Shown piece after piece: positions 44,201 to 50,799 of a stretch of DNA of 64,000 nucleotides. Position numbers and translations under genes: made by a program. The stretch comes from Cepaea nemoralis (lineage: Eukaryota > Mollusca > Gastropoda > Stylommatophora > Helicidae). The DNA is taken from positions 124,001-188,000 of the forward strand of contig JACEFZ010028299.1 in NCBI GenBank assembly GCA_014155875.1, written 5' to 3'. The notes beneath the pieces are model-generated. The model had not been told where the DNA came from, did no database searches, and saw only the letters and a list, made by a program, of their open reading frames with translations. The stretch's first letter is position 1, and the number at the start of each line of letters is the position of its first letter.

Positions 44201-45502
44201 GAGCTTCTGTATTCCAGCAGCATAAAATTCTTTTGGCTGGTTCTTGGGCCATTGGTGAACTACTTGACGTACTTTGTTATCCATTTGAAACCAATGTCCT
44301 CTGAGATGCTGTTTCAGAGGGTAAACAAGTTGAAAAACACTCGGAGCCAAATCAGGAATGTCAGACGAGTGTGGCAGTACCTCCCTATGCAATTGGTCAG
44401 TAACTGTCAAATTTTTGGCGGCTGTATAGAGTCTGGCGTTGTTGTTTTGAAGAATGACACCTTTACTGGACTGTCCTGTATGTTTATGGTGAATGGCCTT
44501 CCAAACTTTATGAAAATTGAGGTGATCCCTGATGATAATGTCCACAGAACTGTTGCTTATTCCAGTAGTTATCGTGACTTTGCATGTACAGTAACTCGCC
44601 GATCGTCAAAACCAATCCTTTTTTACACTGTATGGCTTCACTTGTAGTGACATTTTTCGGTTGACCTTCACAAGACTCACCCTTGATTGATTCATGACCT
44701 TCACAAAGGCGTTTACACCATTCAAACACTGATGAACATGCTAGTCTGTTCTCCAAACACACTTGATGGTCGACAATGAATTTCAGTGTTTTGAACCTTC
44801 CTTCACCAAAGATTTCATCATAACACACTTTTCCCGCGCTGGAGTCAACTGTTTTTGCAAATCACAACACAGGGAAACTACTTATATTTGCTTATTCCAC
44901 CATGAAGTGTTAGATGTATACTTTTCATTTTAGAGTAGCTACGGTCATTTACTGCCTATAGTACCTTGTGGTGTAGGACAAGGGGGTCTTGAGCCTGAGG
45001 AATTAAGGCCGTCTAGCTAGTACAGTTGCTGTGAACTGTAAAGGTTATGGTGTTCTTTCTGCCCCAGACAGAAAAAAATCCAAACTTTACCAAGGATTCG
45101 AATCCGGGTCTCCTGCATGAAAGCTCAGCATTCTAGCCATTCAGCCAGCCACTCCCTTTGTCTTTGGATTATTCTGACAATATCTAGATACTTATTGGAC
45201 GACCCTCGTATATCGCTTCAATGCAAGCACAAGTAAAGGCCATTTTTAAGGCTGTTTGTATTGTACATTGCCAAAAGTAGCACACTAACATAATATTAAC
45301 TATTTTAACCAGTTACCATGGTTACTTCCAGGCCCTGTTGCATCCATACTTCTTCACTGAGCCATTGCCAGCCCATCACTCAGAGCTGCCCATCCCACAG
45401 CGGACGAGAGAACGCAGGGTCCATCAGTACAACGTGGATTTGCCGCTGTCTGAATCTCTAGTGGATCCAGATCTTCTGTCTCAAGGACACATCCACAGCT
45501 GA
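17109..45502 (+). CDS. CDK20: cyclin-dependent kinase 20 (cell cycle-related kinase), full gene
   Basis: Ten coding exons: 17109-17183, 17488-17561, 20794-20833, 23390-23578, 27205-27326, 36204-36266, 37684-37735, 40425-40496, 42158-42319 and 45332-45502. All introns are GT-AG and the joined frame is open, giving 339 residues against about 346 in human. CDK20/CCRK is a Ser/Thr kinase; known work places it upstream of ICK/MAK-type kinases in control of cilium length and Hedgehog signalling. Landmarks: glycine loop GRIGEGAHG (8-16), Lys33 in VALKK, a cyclin-helix equivalent [12 protein letters not shown], catalytic HRDLKPAN (Asp127), DFG at 145-147, WYRAPE (168-173), DLWAIGC, and the family C-terminal SELPIPQR block. 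The T-loop residue equivalent to human Thr161 is Ser161. Introns carry piggyBac, LINE, LTR, mariner and SINE insertions but none hits an exon. Kinase family and orthology are very secure. Confidence 0.96.
17262..17450 (+). repeat. imperfect ~58-bp tandem repeat in intron 1
   Basis: Three to four degenerate units built on GTTGTGTTGTTCCATGTAG and GTTCATCAG. Confidence 0.7.
17488..17561 (+). CDS. CDK20: CDK20 exon 2
   Basis: Acceptor CCCATAG|AGTGG, donor GAG|GTAAAT within an Arg codon. Encodes [18 protein letters not shown] with catalytic Lys33 and the start of the alpha-C helix. Confidence 0.93.
18053..18738 (+). mobile_element. non-autonomous piggyBac element
   Basis: 686 bp flanked by TTAA on both sides (18049-18052 and 18739-18742), with inverted termini CCCTTTACAGGGC and GCCCTGTAAAGGG. 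TTAA targeting and CCC/GGG ends define piggyBac. A short + strand frame (18130-18378, with [16 protein letters not shown]) resembles the acidic Ser/Asp-rich N-terminus of piggyBac transposases. No catalytic domain remains. It lies in CDK20 intron 2. Confidence 0.9.
18945..19385 (+). mobile_element. composite SINE (tRNA-headed SINE-A plus (GAA)-tailed module)
   Basis: 18945-19215 is SINE-A: a tRNA-like head (TATGGATAAGAGCAC; B-box-like GGTTCAACCCC), then ATCCTTGACTTGTGGATGTA and GGAAAGCTAATCCACAC blocks. After a short A-rich link, 19240-19385 is the module (CCCGGGAAGGTTAACCCGG, AACAAATGCCCGCAGAAGTC, GATGAACGCAGAAGAAGAAG). The same A-then-module order recurs at 52085-52460, so I treat it as one composite element. 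Confidence 0.75.
19605..19765 (+). repeat. ~41-bp minisatellite, four units
   Basis: Units share GACCATCGTGAACGTGAGAC and CACAACCAGCA; the last is diverged. It lies in CDK20 intron 2. Confidence 0.8.
19770..20793. other. rest of CDK20 intron 2
   Basis: Nothing coding is recognised. A stretch near 20060-20110 (CCTACCATGCCTGTCATAAG, GGTTGGCTTGAG) recurs weakly at 27670 and 45835, so an old dispersed repeat is likely. Confidence 0.4.
20794..20833 (+). CDS. CDK20: CDK20 exon 3
   Basis: A 40-nt micro-exon with acceptor TTACAG and donor TAT|GTGAGT. Completes the Arg codon and encodes [13 protein letters not shown], the cyclin-facing helix. Confidence 0.92.
21346..22790 (+). mobile_element. LINE reverse transcriptase remnant, intron 3
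   Basis: RT is readable in several frames: [58 protein letters not shown] (21734 on), [63 protein letters not shown]. Frameshifts and stops at about 21580, 21700 and 21930 disable it. The C-terminal tail is split by a nested 3' fragment at 22320-22493 and resumes with [20 protein letters not shown] to about 22790. The catalytic YADD is intact. It lacks an endonuclease. Superfamily (RTE/jockey-like) is not resolved. Confidence 0.85.
22320..22493 (+). mobile_element. nested LINE 3' end with (GATGAT) tail
   Basis: About 170 bp matching the 3' end at 10219-10465 (AGAAATGATGCTGGATGGAT, AGATCTGTGGAGAGCCATGA, GGGCACTTGATGATGATGAT), inserted in the same orientation into the older LINE. The flanks AACATGGA and ACCATGGA may be a short TSD with one change. 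Confidence 0.65.
23237..23269 (+). repeat. 33-base poly-C tract
   Basis: An uninterrupted C-run about 120 bp upstream of the exon 4 acceptor, in a region (22800-23230) with weak tRNA-SINE-like pieces (GGTTGTGGGTTTAATTC). The length may be affected by sequencing error. Confidence 0.9.
23390..23578 (+). CDS. CDK20: CDK20 exon 4
   Basis: Acceptor TATTTCAG, donor CGG|GTTAGA. Codons 64-126, from [12 protein letters not shown] through the hinge (FVFEFM) to the catalytic His-Arg (NNIMHR). Phase 0 at both ends. Confidence 0.95.
23840..25716 (+). mobile_element. CR1/L2-like LINE with (GTTC)n tail, intron 4
   Basis: Starts in the linker ([20 protein letters not shown]), then [61 protein letters not shown] near 24660 in another frame, [10 protein letters not shown] near 24750, then [20 protein letters not shown] and an [22 protein letters not shown] tail. 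The 3' end has [10 protein letters not shown], an AATAAA and a GTTC tail (25699-25716). It is disabled by several frameshifts and an internal deletion. The LWNSLP block and short tandem tail support a CR1/L2-type placement (family knowledge). No TSD found. Confidence 0.82.
25717..27204. other. rest of CDK20 intron 4
   Basis: No gene is recognised. 26578-26720 holds three imperfect ~54-bp units (GAACCAGTTTGTCATTCAGT, AGGAATTACA). The region before exon 5 has an unremarkable T-rich tract. Confidence 0.5.
27205..27326 (+). CDS. CDK20: CDK20 exon 5
   Basis: Acceptor ACTGTAG|GAC, donor ACGAG|GTAATT inside Arg167. Encodes [20 protein letters not shown], then the activation segment with [11 protein letters not shown]. 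Ser161 replaces the Thr found in the human protein. Confidence 0.95.
27327..29308. other. CDK20 intron 5, left part
   Basis: No exon is recognised. 28561-28680 is a reverse-oriented 3' scrap of the Nimb-B LINE (GAGTTGAGTC tail side, GGACATTCCCATATGTGC). A diffuse repeat near 27665-27790 is related to 20060 and 45835. Confidence 0.5.
29314..30071 (-). repeat. 3' LTR
   Basis: 758 bp, TG...CA ends. Paired with 35125-35888. Small indels and substitutions separate the two, mostly in the first 250 bp and around 29640. Confidence 0.92.
30867..32905 (-). pseudogene. LTR retrotransposon gag-protease, frameshifted
   Basis: Read from 32905 downward: a charged coiled-coil-like N-terminus ([20 protein letters not shown]), then a capsid region in a second frame ([20 protein letters not shown], 32332-31874), then nucleocapsid with two CCHC knuckles, [14 protein letters not shown] and [14 protein letters not shown], each CX2CX4HX4C. 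A protease with active-site [13 protein letters not shown] follows; its second half ([11 protein letters not shown]) sits in another frame at 31136-30867. At least three frame breaks are present. The polymerase is absent, not merely mutated. No integrase or envelope is seen; 30788-30375 is an unassigned frame. Confidence 0.85.
32906..35124 (-). other. long untranslated leader of the LTR element
   Basis: About 2.2 kb between the 5' LTR and gag, without a recognisable frame. It starts with the primer-binding site at 35122-35111. Unusually long for a leader; part may be an unrecognised insertion. Confidence 0.6.
35125..35888 (-). repeat. 5' LTR
   Basis: 764 bp, TG...CA ends, followed at 35889 by the GTACT target-site copy. 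Confidence 0.92.
36204..36266 (+). CDS. CDK20: CDK20 exon 6
   Basis: Acceptor TCTATAG, donor TTATG|GTAAGA inside Trp188. Encodes [20 protein letters not shown], the APE motif region. Its last bases are repeated downstream (see 36259-36412). Confidence 0.94.
36259..36412 (+). repeat. CDK20: tandem repeat that duplicates the exon 6 donor
   Basis: Four ~38-40-bp units start with the exon's own end, GATTTATGGTAAG, and continue TTTGTGAATTATGATTAT. Unit 2 has lost the GT (ATGATAAGG). Units 3 and 4 retain TTATGGTAAGG with GT at 36343 and 36383. So three near-identical donors lie in tandem. Confidence 0.88.
36715..37070 (+). mobile_element. LINE 3' scrap with GAT tail, intron 6
   Basis: Old copy of the (GAT)-tailed LINE 3' end: GAGATGTGGTTTTATAGAAG, GGCCACGTTATGAG, TTTGTGGAGAGACATGATCG and GGCACTGGATGATGATGATA. 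36500-36640 before it contains a tRNA-SINE-like head (GGCATAATGGTTAGGGTATT). Confidence 0.7.
37470..37550 (-). mobile_element. tRNA-derived SINE head
   Basis: The reverse strand reads GGCGAAGTGGTTACCTCATG (A-box-like) and GGTTGTGAGTTCAATTCC (B-box-like). Only the tRNA-like part is clear. Confidence 0.55.
37684..37735 (+). CDS. CDK20: CDK20 exon 7
   Basis: Acceptor TCTTGCAG, donor CCT|GTGAGT. Completes Trp188 and encodes [17 protein letters not shown]. Confidence 0.94.
37850..38065 (+). mobile_element. SINE-C copy
   Basis: Core GTTCAGAAAGCAATGGCAAA and tail TGTCCTGTAAATTATATGCA. Confidence 0.65.
38370..38945. mobile_element. LINE C-terminal scrap followed by a tRNA-SINE
   Basis: 38370-38640 on + encodes a decayed end domain ([20 protein letters not shown]), like the Cys/His tail of RNase H-bearing LINEs (C-CG...HIL-C). 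38745-38945 on - has a tRNA-like head (GGCTAGCATGCATGCCTGG, TGTGTTCGAATCCC). Confidence 0.5.
39060..39260 (+). mobile_element. LINE C-terminal scrap
   Basis: A frameshifted [18 protein letters not shown] and GRP-KIW-DGIK block, typical of the LINE post-RT tail. Confidence 0.55.
39275..39490 (-). mobile_element. SINE-C copy
   Basis: TTTTACGTTCAGTAGTTTGC and CATTGCTTTCTGAACGACC core in reverse sense, with the TTACAGGACATTGCAGTCAA tail side at 39288. Confidence 0.7.
39590..40110. repeat. unclassified dispersed repeat, ~500 bp
   Basis: Shares a series of blocks, in order, with 59060-59460: GTTCCTGTGCCAG, ATCACATAAAATGCTCC, TACAGTTCATCGTCGATG, CAACCGGTCA-like and CACTCAACTCAGTAG-like sequence. 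No coding capacity or TIR is evident. Family unknown. Confidence 0.6.
40425..40496 (+). CDS. CDK20: CDK20 exon 8
   Basis: Acceptor AACACAG, donor CCG|GTGTGT. 24 codons: [20 protein letters not shown] and KTWP. Confidence 0.94.
40725..40990 (-). mobile_element. SINE-A copy
   Basis: Reverse-sense GGGATCTCTCTCCCTATTAC, GTACTTGTAATTTACATAAC and GGGGGTTGAACCAGC (B-box) blocks. Without the (GAA) module. Confidence 0.7.
41326..41475 (+). repeat. 45-bp minisatellite, three units
   Basis: Unit AGAGAATCAGACTGACTGAC plus GTTGCCTTCTCTCATGAAAC; the third has two changes and a fourth is degenerate. Confidence 0.85.
41905..42090 (+). mobile_element. (GAA)-tailed SINE module, old copy
   Basis: Diverged module (AAGGTAACTCGGTCAACAAA, CGCAGCTCTGCTGTAAACA, GGACGAACACAG) with an AGAAGAAGAGG tail. 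It ends about 70 bp before exon 9. Confidence 0.7.
42158..42319 (+). CDS. CDK20: CDK20 exon 9
   Basis: Acceptor TTTCCACAG, donor CGG|GTAAGC. 54 codons from [15 protein letters not shown] to RARISAKR, the C-lobe end. Confidence 0.94.
42365..43065 (-). mobile_element. LINE RT C-terminal remnant, intron 9
   Basis: On the - strand: a [19 protein letters not shown] block (beginning where YADDT would be) near 43020, [48 protein letters not shown], then a decayed GRQ-YKWEDNI block near 42440. The YADD itself is degraded (CAACTTACC). Frames are broken. Confidence 0.75.
43066..44079. other. unassigned part of CDK20 intron 9
   Basis: Nothing is assigned. Two diverged ~75-bp copies of CTGTTAGTTTAAACATTT...GACACAAAGGCC lie at 43690 and 43768. 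A 102-codon - frame at 43319-43627 is not recognised and probably spurious. Confidence 0.4.
44082..45208 (-). mobile_element. mariner-like transposon, degenerate
   Basis: TA on each side (44080-44081 and 45209-45210) and inverted ends, left AAGAGGTTGTCCAGTAAGTA and right (reverse) CGAGGGTCGTCCAATAAGTA. On the - strand a transposase is readable in two pieces: N-terminal helix-turn-helix part ([20 protein letters not shown], 44828 down) and C-terminal part ([37 protein letters not shown], 44545-44147). In-frame breaks and the altered [10 protein letters not shown] (usually an HDNARPH-type block) show it is dead. It ends 123 bp before CDK20 exon 10. Confidence 0.88.
45075..45165 (-). mobile_element. 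tRNA-derived SINE nested in the mariner
   Basis: Reverse strand: TGGCTGAATGGCTAGAATGC (A-box-like) and GGATTCGAATCCTTGG (B-box). 44940-45070 may be its body. Confidence 0.65.
45332..45502 (+). CDS. CDK20: CDK20 exon 10 (terminal)
   Basis: Acceptor TTACTTCCAG. Encodes [24 protein letters not shown], then a short variable tail ending SQGHIHS and TGA at 45500-45502. The ALLHxYFFTxPLPAHxSELP block is specific to CDK20 among CDKs. Confidence 0.95.
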   Translation, partial: ALLHPYFFTEPLPAHHSELPIPQRTRERRVHQYNVDLPLSESLVDPDLLSQGHIHS

Positions 45503-45586
45503 AACGTTTCCCTGGCATTAGAATGACCGGACTATTTATGTCTTGTTGTTTTCTTCCAATTGTGCCGTTAGACATGGGGAGGGGTA

Positions 45587-45592
45587 AATAAA
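45587..45592 (+). promoter_or_regulatory. CDK20: candidate CDK20 poly(A) signal AATAAA
   Basis: 85 nt after the stop codon, with GT-containing sequence downstream (CCTGTCCTCC, ATTTGTCTAGG). Would give a very short 3' UTR. Confidence 0.55.
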
Positions 45593-45599
45593 GTTCCAG

Positions 45600-46624
45600 C
45601 GCCTGTCCTCCATGATTCATAAGCAGTATTTGTCTAGGATCAAGTAAATTCCCTATCGGGTTGCTAGACCTGTCATAGGTTCCTTACCAACTTAACTTGT
45701 GGACAGACTGTTACAACTAACAGTCATTCAGTTATAACAGGGCAGATATTTGCTTAAATGTGTGTATTAATTGTGCACATGCTACTCAATCCAACGCCCG
45801 TGTGTTCCCAAAAGGGAAGCAATGAATAACAACACTGTGACCTACCATGCATGTCTCAAGAGGTCACCAAGTAAGGTTGACATGGAACTGACCACCTCAT
45901 CCAGTAGAAAACTTAGCTGCAAATCCCAACCAATCACGAATCAGTATACGCAGGGCTTGGTTTGAGTTGGTCAATTGATTAAATGCCATGGGATGATTAA
46001 TCGTCTTAGGCGATATTCTCATATCCACCATAGGCTTATACACAGTAGTTTCCCCTTAAGCAACCCCCTTCGATATATAATATGCCATGTCTTCTACCAT
46101 AATCACAACATTTAAGTCATAATTGCCCGGAAAGGTTAACCCGGTCAACAAATGCCTGCAGAAGTTGGATGTGTCGGTATAACGGCGCAAGAATGCAGCT
46201 GTGCTGTAAACAGGCACAACGCAATCACGTCCGAAAAAACTCCGGATGAACGCAGAAGTCGTCGTAACTGTGACACACCCCCCGCCATCCATTTTTGTGT
46301 GATCCAAACCTACTGTTTGTCTGGCACAGAATCTGTGAAGGTGCTATGCTCCAGTAGGAGATGAAAGGTAGAGGCGGCCAAGATCCAACTACTGCTGCAG
46401 TCAAGTCCTGCTGTCTTCCAGACAGACTTCACTGAACTGTGGTCACTTCCACAGGCTCTCACTCTTCCTTAGCAGATGGCGAAGAGTATGAATATTGCTG
46501 GTTCTTGCTGTTTACACCTTTTGTGTATATGACAACATTGGACTGTCTATTTAGGCCAGTGGCACATTGTTTTGTGGATTTGATCAGCTCGCTAACTTCT
46601 TGTGTCACTGATTATCATTTCATT
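45600..46624. other. spacer with SINE module and diffuse repeats
   Basis: 46125-46265 is a fairly clean + copy of the module (GCCCGGAAAGGTTAACCCGG, CACAACGCAATCACGTCCG, CTCCGGATGAACGCAGAAG) with almost no GAA tail (GTCGTCGTAACTG follows). 45790-46060 carries the diffuse repeat also seen at 20060 and 27670. No gene is recognised. Confidence 0.6.
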
Positions 46625-46827
46625 GTTATAAAGGTTCAAAACAATGTTTTCCCATAGTGAATTTGAATAACGAAGACACAAACAATAGATTGCACGATTT
46701 ATTGCCTGGCATATTTCGCTGCATCTCGTCAGGTACATACTGCAGAAATCACACAACTTACGTGAAATTAACTAGATAAATCCTTCAAGTTGAAATATAC
46801 ACAATTTCGCACAGTAATGTCACTTAT

Positions 46828-47218
46828 CTACCACGGTAATTTTAAGCTGACTAACATGTCTTTCTGTTTACACAATTCTGGCTTGCGTTGATAGATCATA
46901 ATTGCTTCTGCAAATTTTAACAAGCGAGTATTTTGTGTTCTAAACAACACGCGAAATGCAGTGTCTCTGGACACAACATGGCCACTGGCGACAATGTGCC
47001 TGCCGATTGAAGACGCCGGGAGCTTCCGGTGTGTCGGCTCCTCGCGGCTAGCATCTCCTGTGTGTTGTATCTTGTTGACCCATTGAGGTATGTGTTCTGA
47101 CACCCGTTTGTTAAGCTGTCTCTCCGTTCGACCAATGTAAACGGCCTGGCATCTACATGTGAATTGGTAAATACAATTGTTTGTGGCGTACAGAGGAACA
47201 GGCTCTTTGACTGTTGGT
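46828..47218 (-). pseudogene. GIY-YIG endonuclease end of the Penelope-like element, left arm
   Basis: Encodes PVPLYATNNCIYQFTCRCQA, VYIGRTERQLNKRVSEHIPQ and a C-terminal part ending SLKLPW. The YIGRT...LxxRxxEH signature and the preceding Cys pair (CIY-xxCxC) are those of Penelope endonucleases, which cut the target DNA. The open frame is continuous to 47454 but its upstream part is centre sequence. The RT is absent, so it is not active alone. Confidence 0.85.
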
Positions 47219-47317
47219 GTAGCTGGATGAATACCTTGAGTAACCAGAATACCAGACGTAACTACAGTCCCTAAACTCAAGGTATTCATCCAGCTAACCT
47301 TTCGAGGGGATGACGTA

Positions 47318-47803
47318 ATGCAACGTCTACAAGACCGGCTTACTACAGCAGTAGGTCGAACATTCTGTGCGGCAACTCCAGTCATTAGATGTAAAACCGT
47401 ACCCATTCCTACACCAACAGTCAAAGAGCCTGTTCCTCTGTACGCCACAAACAATTGTATTTACCCATTCACATGTAGATGCCAGGCCGTTTACATTGGT
47501 CGAACGGAGAGACAGCTTAACAAACGGGTGTCAGAACACATACCTCAATGGGTCAACAAGATACAACACACAGGAGATGCTAGCCGCGAGGAGCCGACAC
47601 ACCGGAAGCTCCCGGCGTCTTCAATCGGCAGGCACATTGTCGCCAGTGGCCATGTTGTGTCCAGAGACACTGCATTTCGCGTGTTGTTTAGAACAAAAAA
47701 TACTCGCTTGTTAAAATTTGCAGAAGCAATTATGATCTATCAACGCAAGCCAGAATTGTGTAAACAGAAAGACATGTTAGTCAGCTTAAAATTACCGTGG
47801 TAG
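47318..47803 (+). pseudogene. GIY-YIG endonuclease end of the Penelope-like element, right arm
   Basis: 161 codons. From PVPLYATNNC onward it differs from the left arm at only about two residues (YPFTC for YQFTC; FRTKN for FRTQN). Upstream it has the additional stretch MQRLQDRLTTAVGRTFCAAT, which looks like the linker between RT and endonuclease. The near identity shows recent duplication or that both arms arose in one event. Confidence 0.85.
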
Positions 47804-47971
47804 ATAAGTGACATTACTGTGCGAAATTGTGTATATTTCAACTTGAAGGATTTATCTAGTTAATTTCACGTAAGTTGTGTGATTTCTGCAGTATGTACCT
47901 GACGAGATGCAGCGAAATTTGCCAGGCAATAAATCGTGCAATCTATTGTTTGTGTCTTCGTTATAAAGGTT

Positions 47972-48085
47972 GTCATTTCATTGTTCTAAAGGTTGTCATT
48001 TCATTGTTCTAAAGGTTATCATTTCATTGTTTCATGGGTTATCATTTCATTCTTCTAAAGGCTATCATTTCATTGTTATTAAGAA
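47972..48085 (+). repeat. ~25-bp tandem repeat beside the Penelope unit
   Basis: Five units of ATCATTTCATTGTTCTAAAGG. A related half unit lies left of the insertion (46608-46636), so the TSD belongs to this pre-existing array. Confidence 0.85.
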
Positions 48086-48089
48086 AGTT

Positions 48090-48855
48090 ACTTAGTGGCT
48101 ACACACTTTCCATTTGCCTGTTTTTGAAACAAATAGCTAATTCTAAAGTCAAAGTGTCACTCCACTCAATTTGCTTCAGTTTAAAATTCCATGTTTTAAG
48201 TTTCTTGATTAAACATTGTGTACCCAAACAGAAAGAGTTGACAATGTGTTTGAGTTTTATTTCATAGAACTTCATATCAGACATGTCACATAAGGGGCTA
48301 CCTGAAGGGAGTCTCAAAATATTGGTGAAAATGTATGCACCTGTTCGCTTCAGCAAATAATCCGTAGATTTATGGGAATTGGATGTGGTCAGGTGCGAAA
48401 GCAATGCCAACTGGTGCCTGACTAAGACATTAGCAATACAGGTGAATATGAATTTACATTGTTAAATTCAGTGACCATGTAAGTGTATACAACGCTTTCA
48501 AGGGTATGTACACTTAATGAAGCACATTTTCTTATCCTACTGCGAGGAAATGCAACCTAAGACTGTCATGGCAGGACAGACCAGGTCCTAAGCTGTGGTC
48601 AGCAACTGGTCTAGGATCAAAGCTCTGACAGGCAGATAGTTTGAGCATTCTTTGCTGTTCTGGCAGCTGCTTTTGTTCCAGATACTAGGCAGGCTAAGAG
48701 AGAGAGAGATCATGCTGCATGGGCAACATTCAGCCCAGGCATTGCTATGGGAACGTATAACTCCATACCTGGCCTTGCCGCTATGGGTTGTGTCTTTTTT
48801 TGTTTTTTTGTTGTTGATAGCACATATAGCTGAGGTGCTATATAGAACCTGTTTT
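48090..48855. other. unassigned spacer
   Basis: No gene or repeat is recognised. Confidence 0.5.
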
Positions 48856-48859
48856 GGTG

Positions 48860-49263
48860 TATAGTTGTGAATCTTGGAATATGAATGAAAAAATTAGGAA
48901 GAGATTGGAAGCAACGGAGATGTGGTTCCTTAGACGAATGTTGCTATTTCCTTGGACTGCCAAAGTAACTAATAACGAATGCCTAAAGAGAGAGGCGAAG
49001 CTAGATCATTATATACAACAATAAGAAAGAGTCAAACAGCTTTTTTTGGTCATATGATGAGAAGAGAGGCGCTGGAGAACATCGTGACAACTGGAAAGAT
49101 CAAGGGGAAGATAGTCAGACCATAAGAAATGATGCTGGATGGATTACGACGGTGGCATGGAGGAATATCAACGACAGAGTTGATCCAGAAAACCAAAGAC
49201 AGAGATCTGTGGAGAATCATGAACGCCTATGCAAGGCAGCACGGCACTTGATGATGATGAGCA
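48860..49263 (+). mobile_element. LINE C-terminal scrap with GAT tail
   Basis: KRLEATEMWFLRRML readable at 48895, then frameshifted, then the 3' end block AGAAATGATGCTGGATGGAT, AGATCTGTGGAGAATCATGA and GGCACTTGATGATGATGAG. Same family as 22320-22493. Confidence 0.75.
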
Positions 49264-49439
49264 CAATGGAACATACTATCGTCTACGGCAAGTTGCGAAT
49301 GACAATTATATCTTCGCAAATAAAAGAGCTAGTTGATATACATAAACAATGAAATCTGGCACCCGTTTGTGTGAAGTCCTGTGGTAGATCACTAGACTGT
49401 TGTGTCCAACTCATGACTCGGAGGAACGGCTAGATAAGA

Positions 49440-49900
49440 GTGAAGAGTCCCAATACTAATGGTATCCGTAGCAGTCTGATTATGTGTCACTGGCTGTTGA
49501 ACCTGAGGACGGAGCACGTATGGGAGTGTCCCGAGAACTGTGATGTTGGTTCATGACTCAACTGTTCTGTCCACTAGTTTGTTTTCCTGCTCATTTATTC
49601 ACATGATTTACGCTTTTGTGTGAGTTGTAAGCCCATCATAAATCACTTACTCCTACCCTATCACCATCAAGGAGTGTCCCAGGTCAAAGCACATTTGGAC
49701 CATGATGAGTATATTTTCTTATTTGTAAGGTACAGTAGTATCCCTCCGTTGAAGACATCATTTGGTTCTTAATGTCCAGTTTGATGATCCCATCTAGACT
49801 TTTCAGAAGAACGAACATCACAGCACTCAGGACATTCCCATATGTGCTCCATCCTCATCTTCAACAGCCAGCGGAGAGTCCCAATATTAATGACAGATAG
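49440..49900. mobile_element. Nimb-B LINE 3' scraps in both orientations
   Basis: 49490-49570 (+): GACGGAGCACGTATGGGAGT, then ATGACTCAACTG tail. 49447-49490 and 49785-49900 (-): GAGTCCCAATACTAATGG and GGACATTCCCATATGTGCTC. These are pieces of the end encoding EHIWECPEC. Confidence 0.65.
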
Positions 49901-50799
49901 GTGATGAGAGGTCACAAAAGTTAGATGGGAAAATACAGATAATGAGAATAAGCCAAACAAATGGAACCCAGTTGCCATGTCGCAATCCTATTTTCCTCAA
50001 GTGTTATGCCATGGATGGATTGGCGACAAGGAACATGAATTAGCTCATTGAAGGAAAACGGTGTGACAATGACTTTAGTACTCACTCGCGAACAGGGAAT
50101 GAAGTACAACGTTCAGGAAACGATAAATCCGTTTTATTTCCGGAATCAAGGAAAACAAATATTAGGTGGTGACTAATTAGTGTCTCGTGATACCAAGGGG
50201 CAACTAATTATCTAATGCATGAACCTCAAATGTCGTCCTGCATCTTTTCTAACCACCGTTGAATAACCTTTGATTCCCCTCTGTTCCTTCAGGTCGTATT
50301 GGCAGTCATCTATCTATCTTCCACCAAATCTCTGGCTGTCTAGAGCTTCTCCGCTACTCATAGATCCATGGCGTTCTCCAGATATGTTGCTAGCTGTCCT
50401 TAAGACTCCTGCTAGCCTGCCGACGATCCACTAGCCACATCAAATTGCTCTCCCGATCGAAATACACGTCCGTTCACTTTGCTTCTCACACAACGTATCT
50501 CGTTGTCACATTGGTGTTGGGGTGACGTATCTCCGTATCTCTTGGTTTTGGTGCAATGTCCACTACTTCGGGACTTTCCTTCTATCCTCTCTGTGTAGAC
50601 GGGCAATCGCTATATGGCACCAGTGCAAACTCGACTTCAAGATGTGGAACAAACAAAGCTAGATAGTTAACTCTGGTTTCTGGACTGGAGTCTGTTGACA
50701 AGGACACAACTCAAACTCATGCACAAAACATAACCAAGCCTGGCCTAATCCCACCTTATCTGTATGTGCTGTGCTGAATCCTGACATCCTAATACTCCC
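49901..50799. other. unassigned spacer
   Basis: No coding or repeat structure is recognised. It leads into the minisatellite at 50800. Confidence 0.5.

Larger units (their letters stand above)
46637..47959. mobile_element. inverted pair of Penelope-like element 3' ends
   Basis: Two nearly identical ~560-bp arms in opposite orientation, left arm on - and right arm on +, around a centre at about 47258 that itself contains the inverted repeat AGCTGGATGAATACCTTGAG. The whole unit is flanked by perfect 12-bp GTTATAAAGGTT copies (46625-46636 and 47960-47971). Each arm encodes a GIY-YIG endonuclease end. Penelope elements are known for such paired, often inverted copies and for TSDs of this size. 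The RT domain is missing. The left end extends about 35 bp further than the right. Confidence 0.88.

Noticed and set aside
45075..45165. Functional tRNA gene
   Set aside because: A- and B-box-like motifs exist but the acceptor and anticodon arms do not pair well by eye; the same kind of head occurs in dispersed SINEs.
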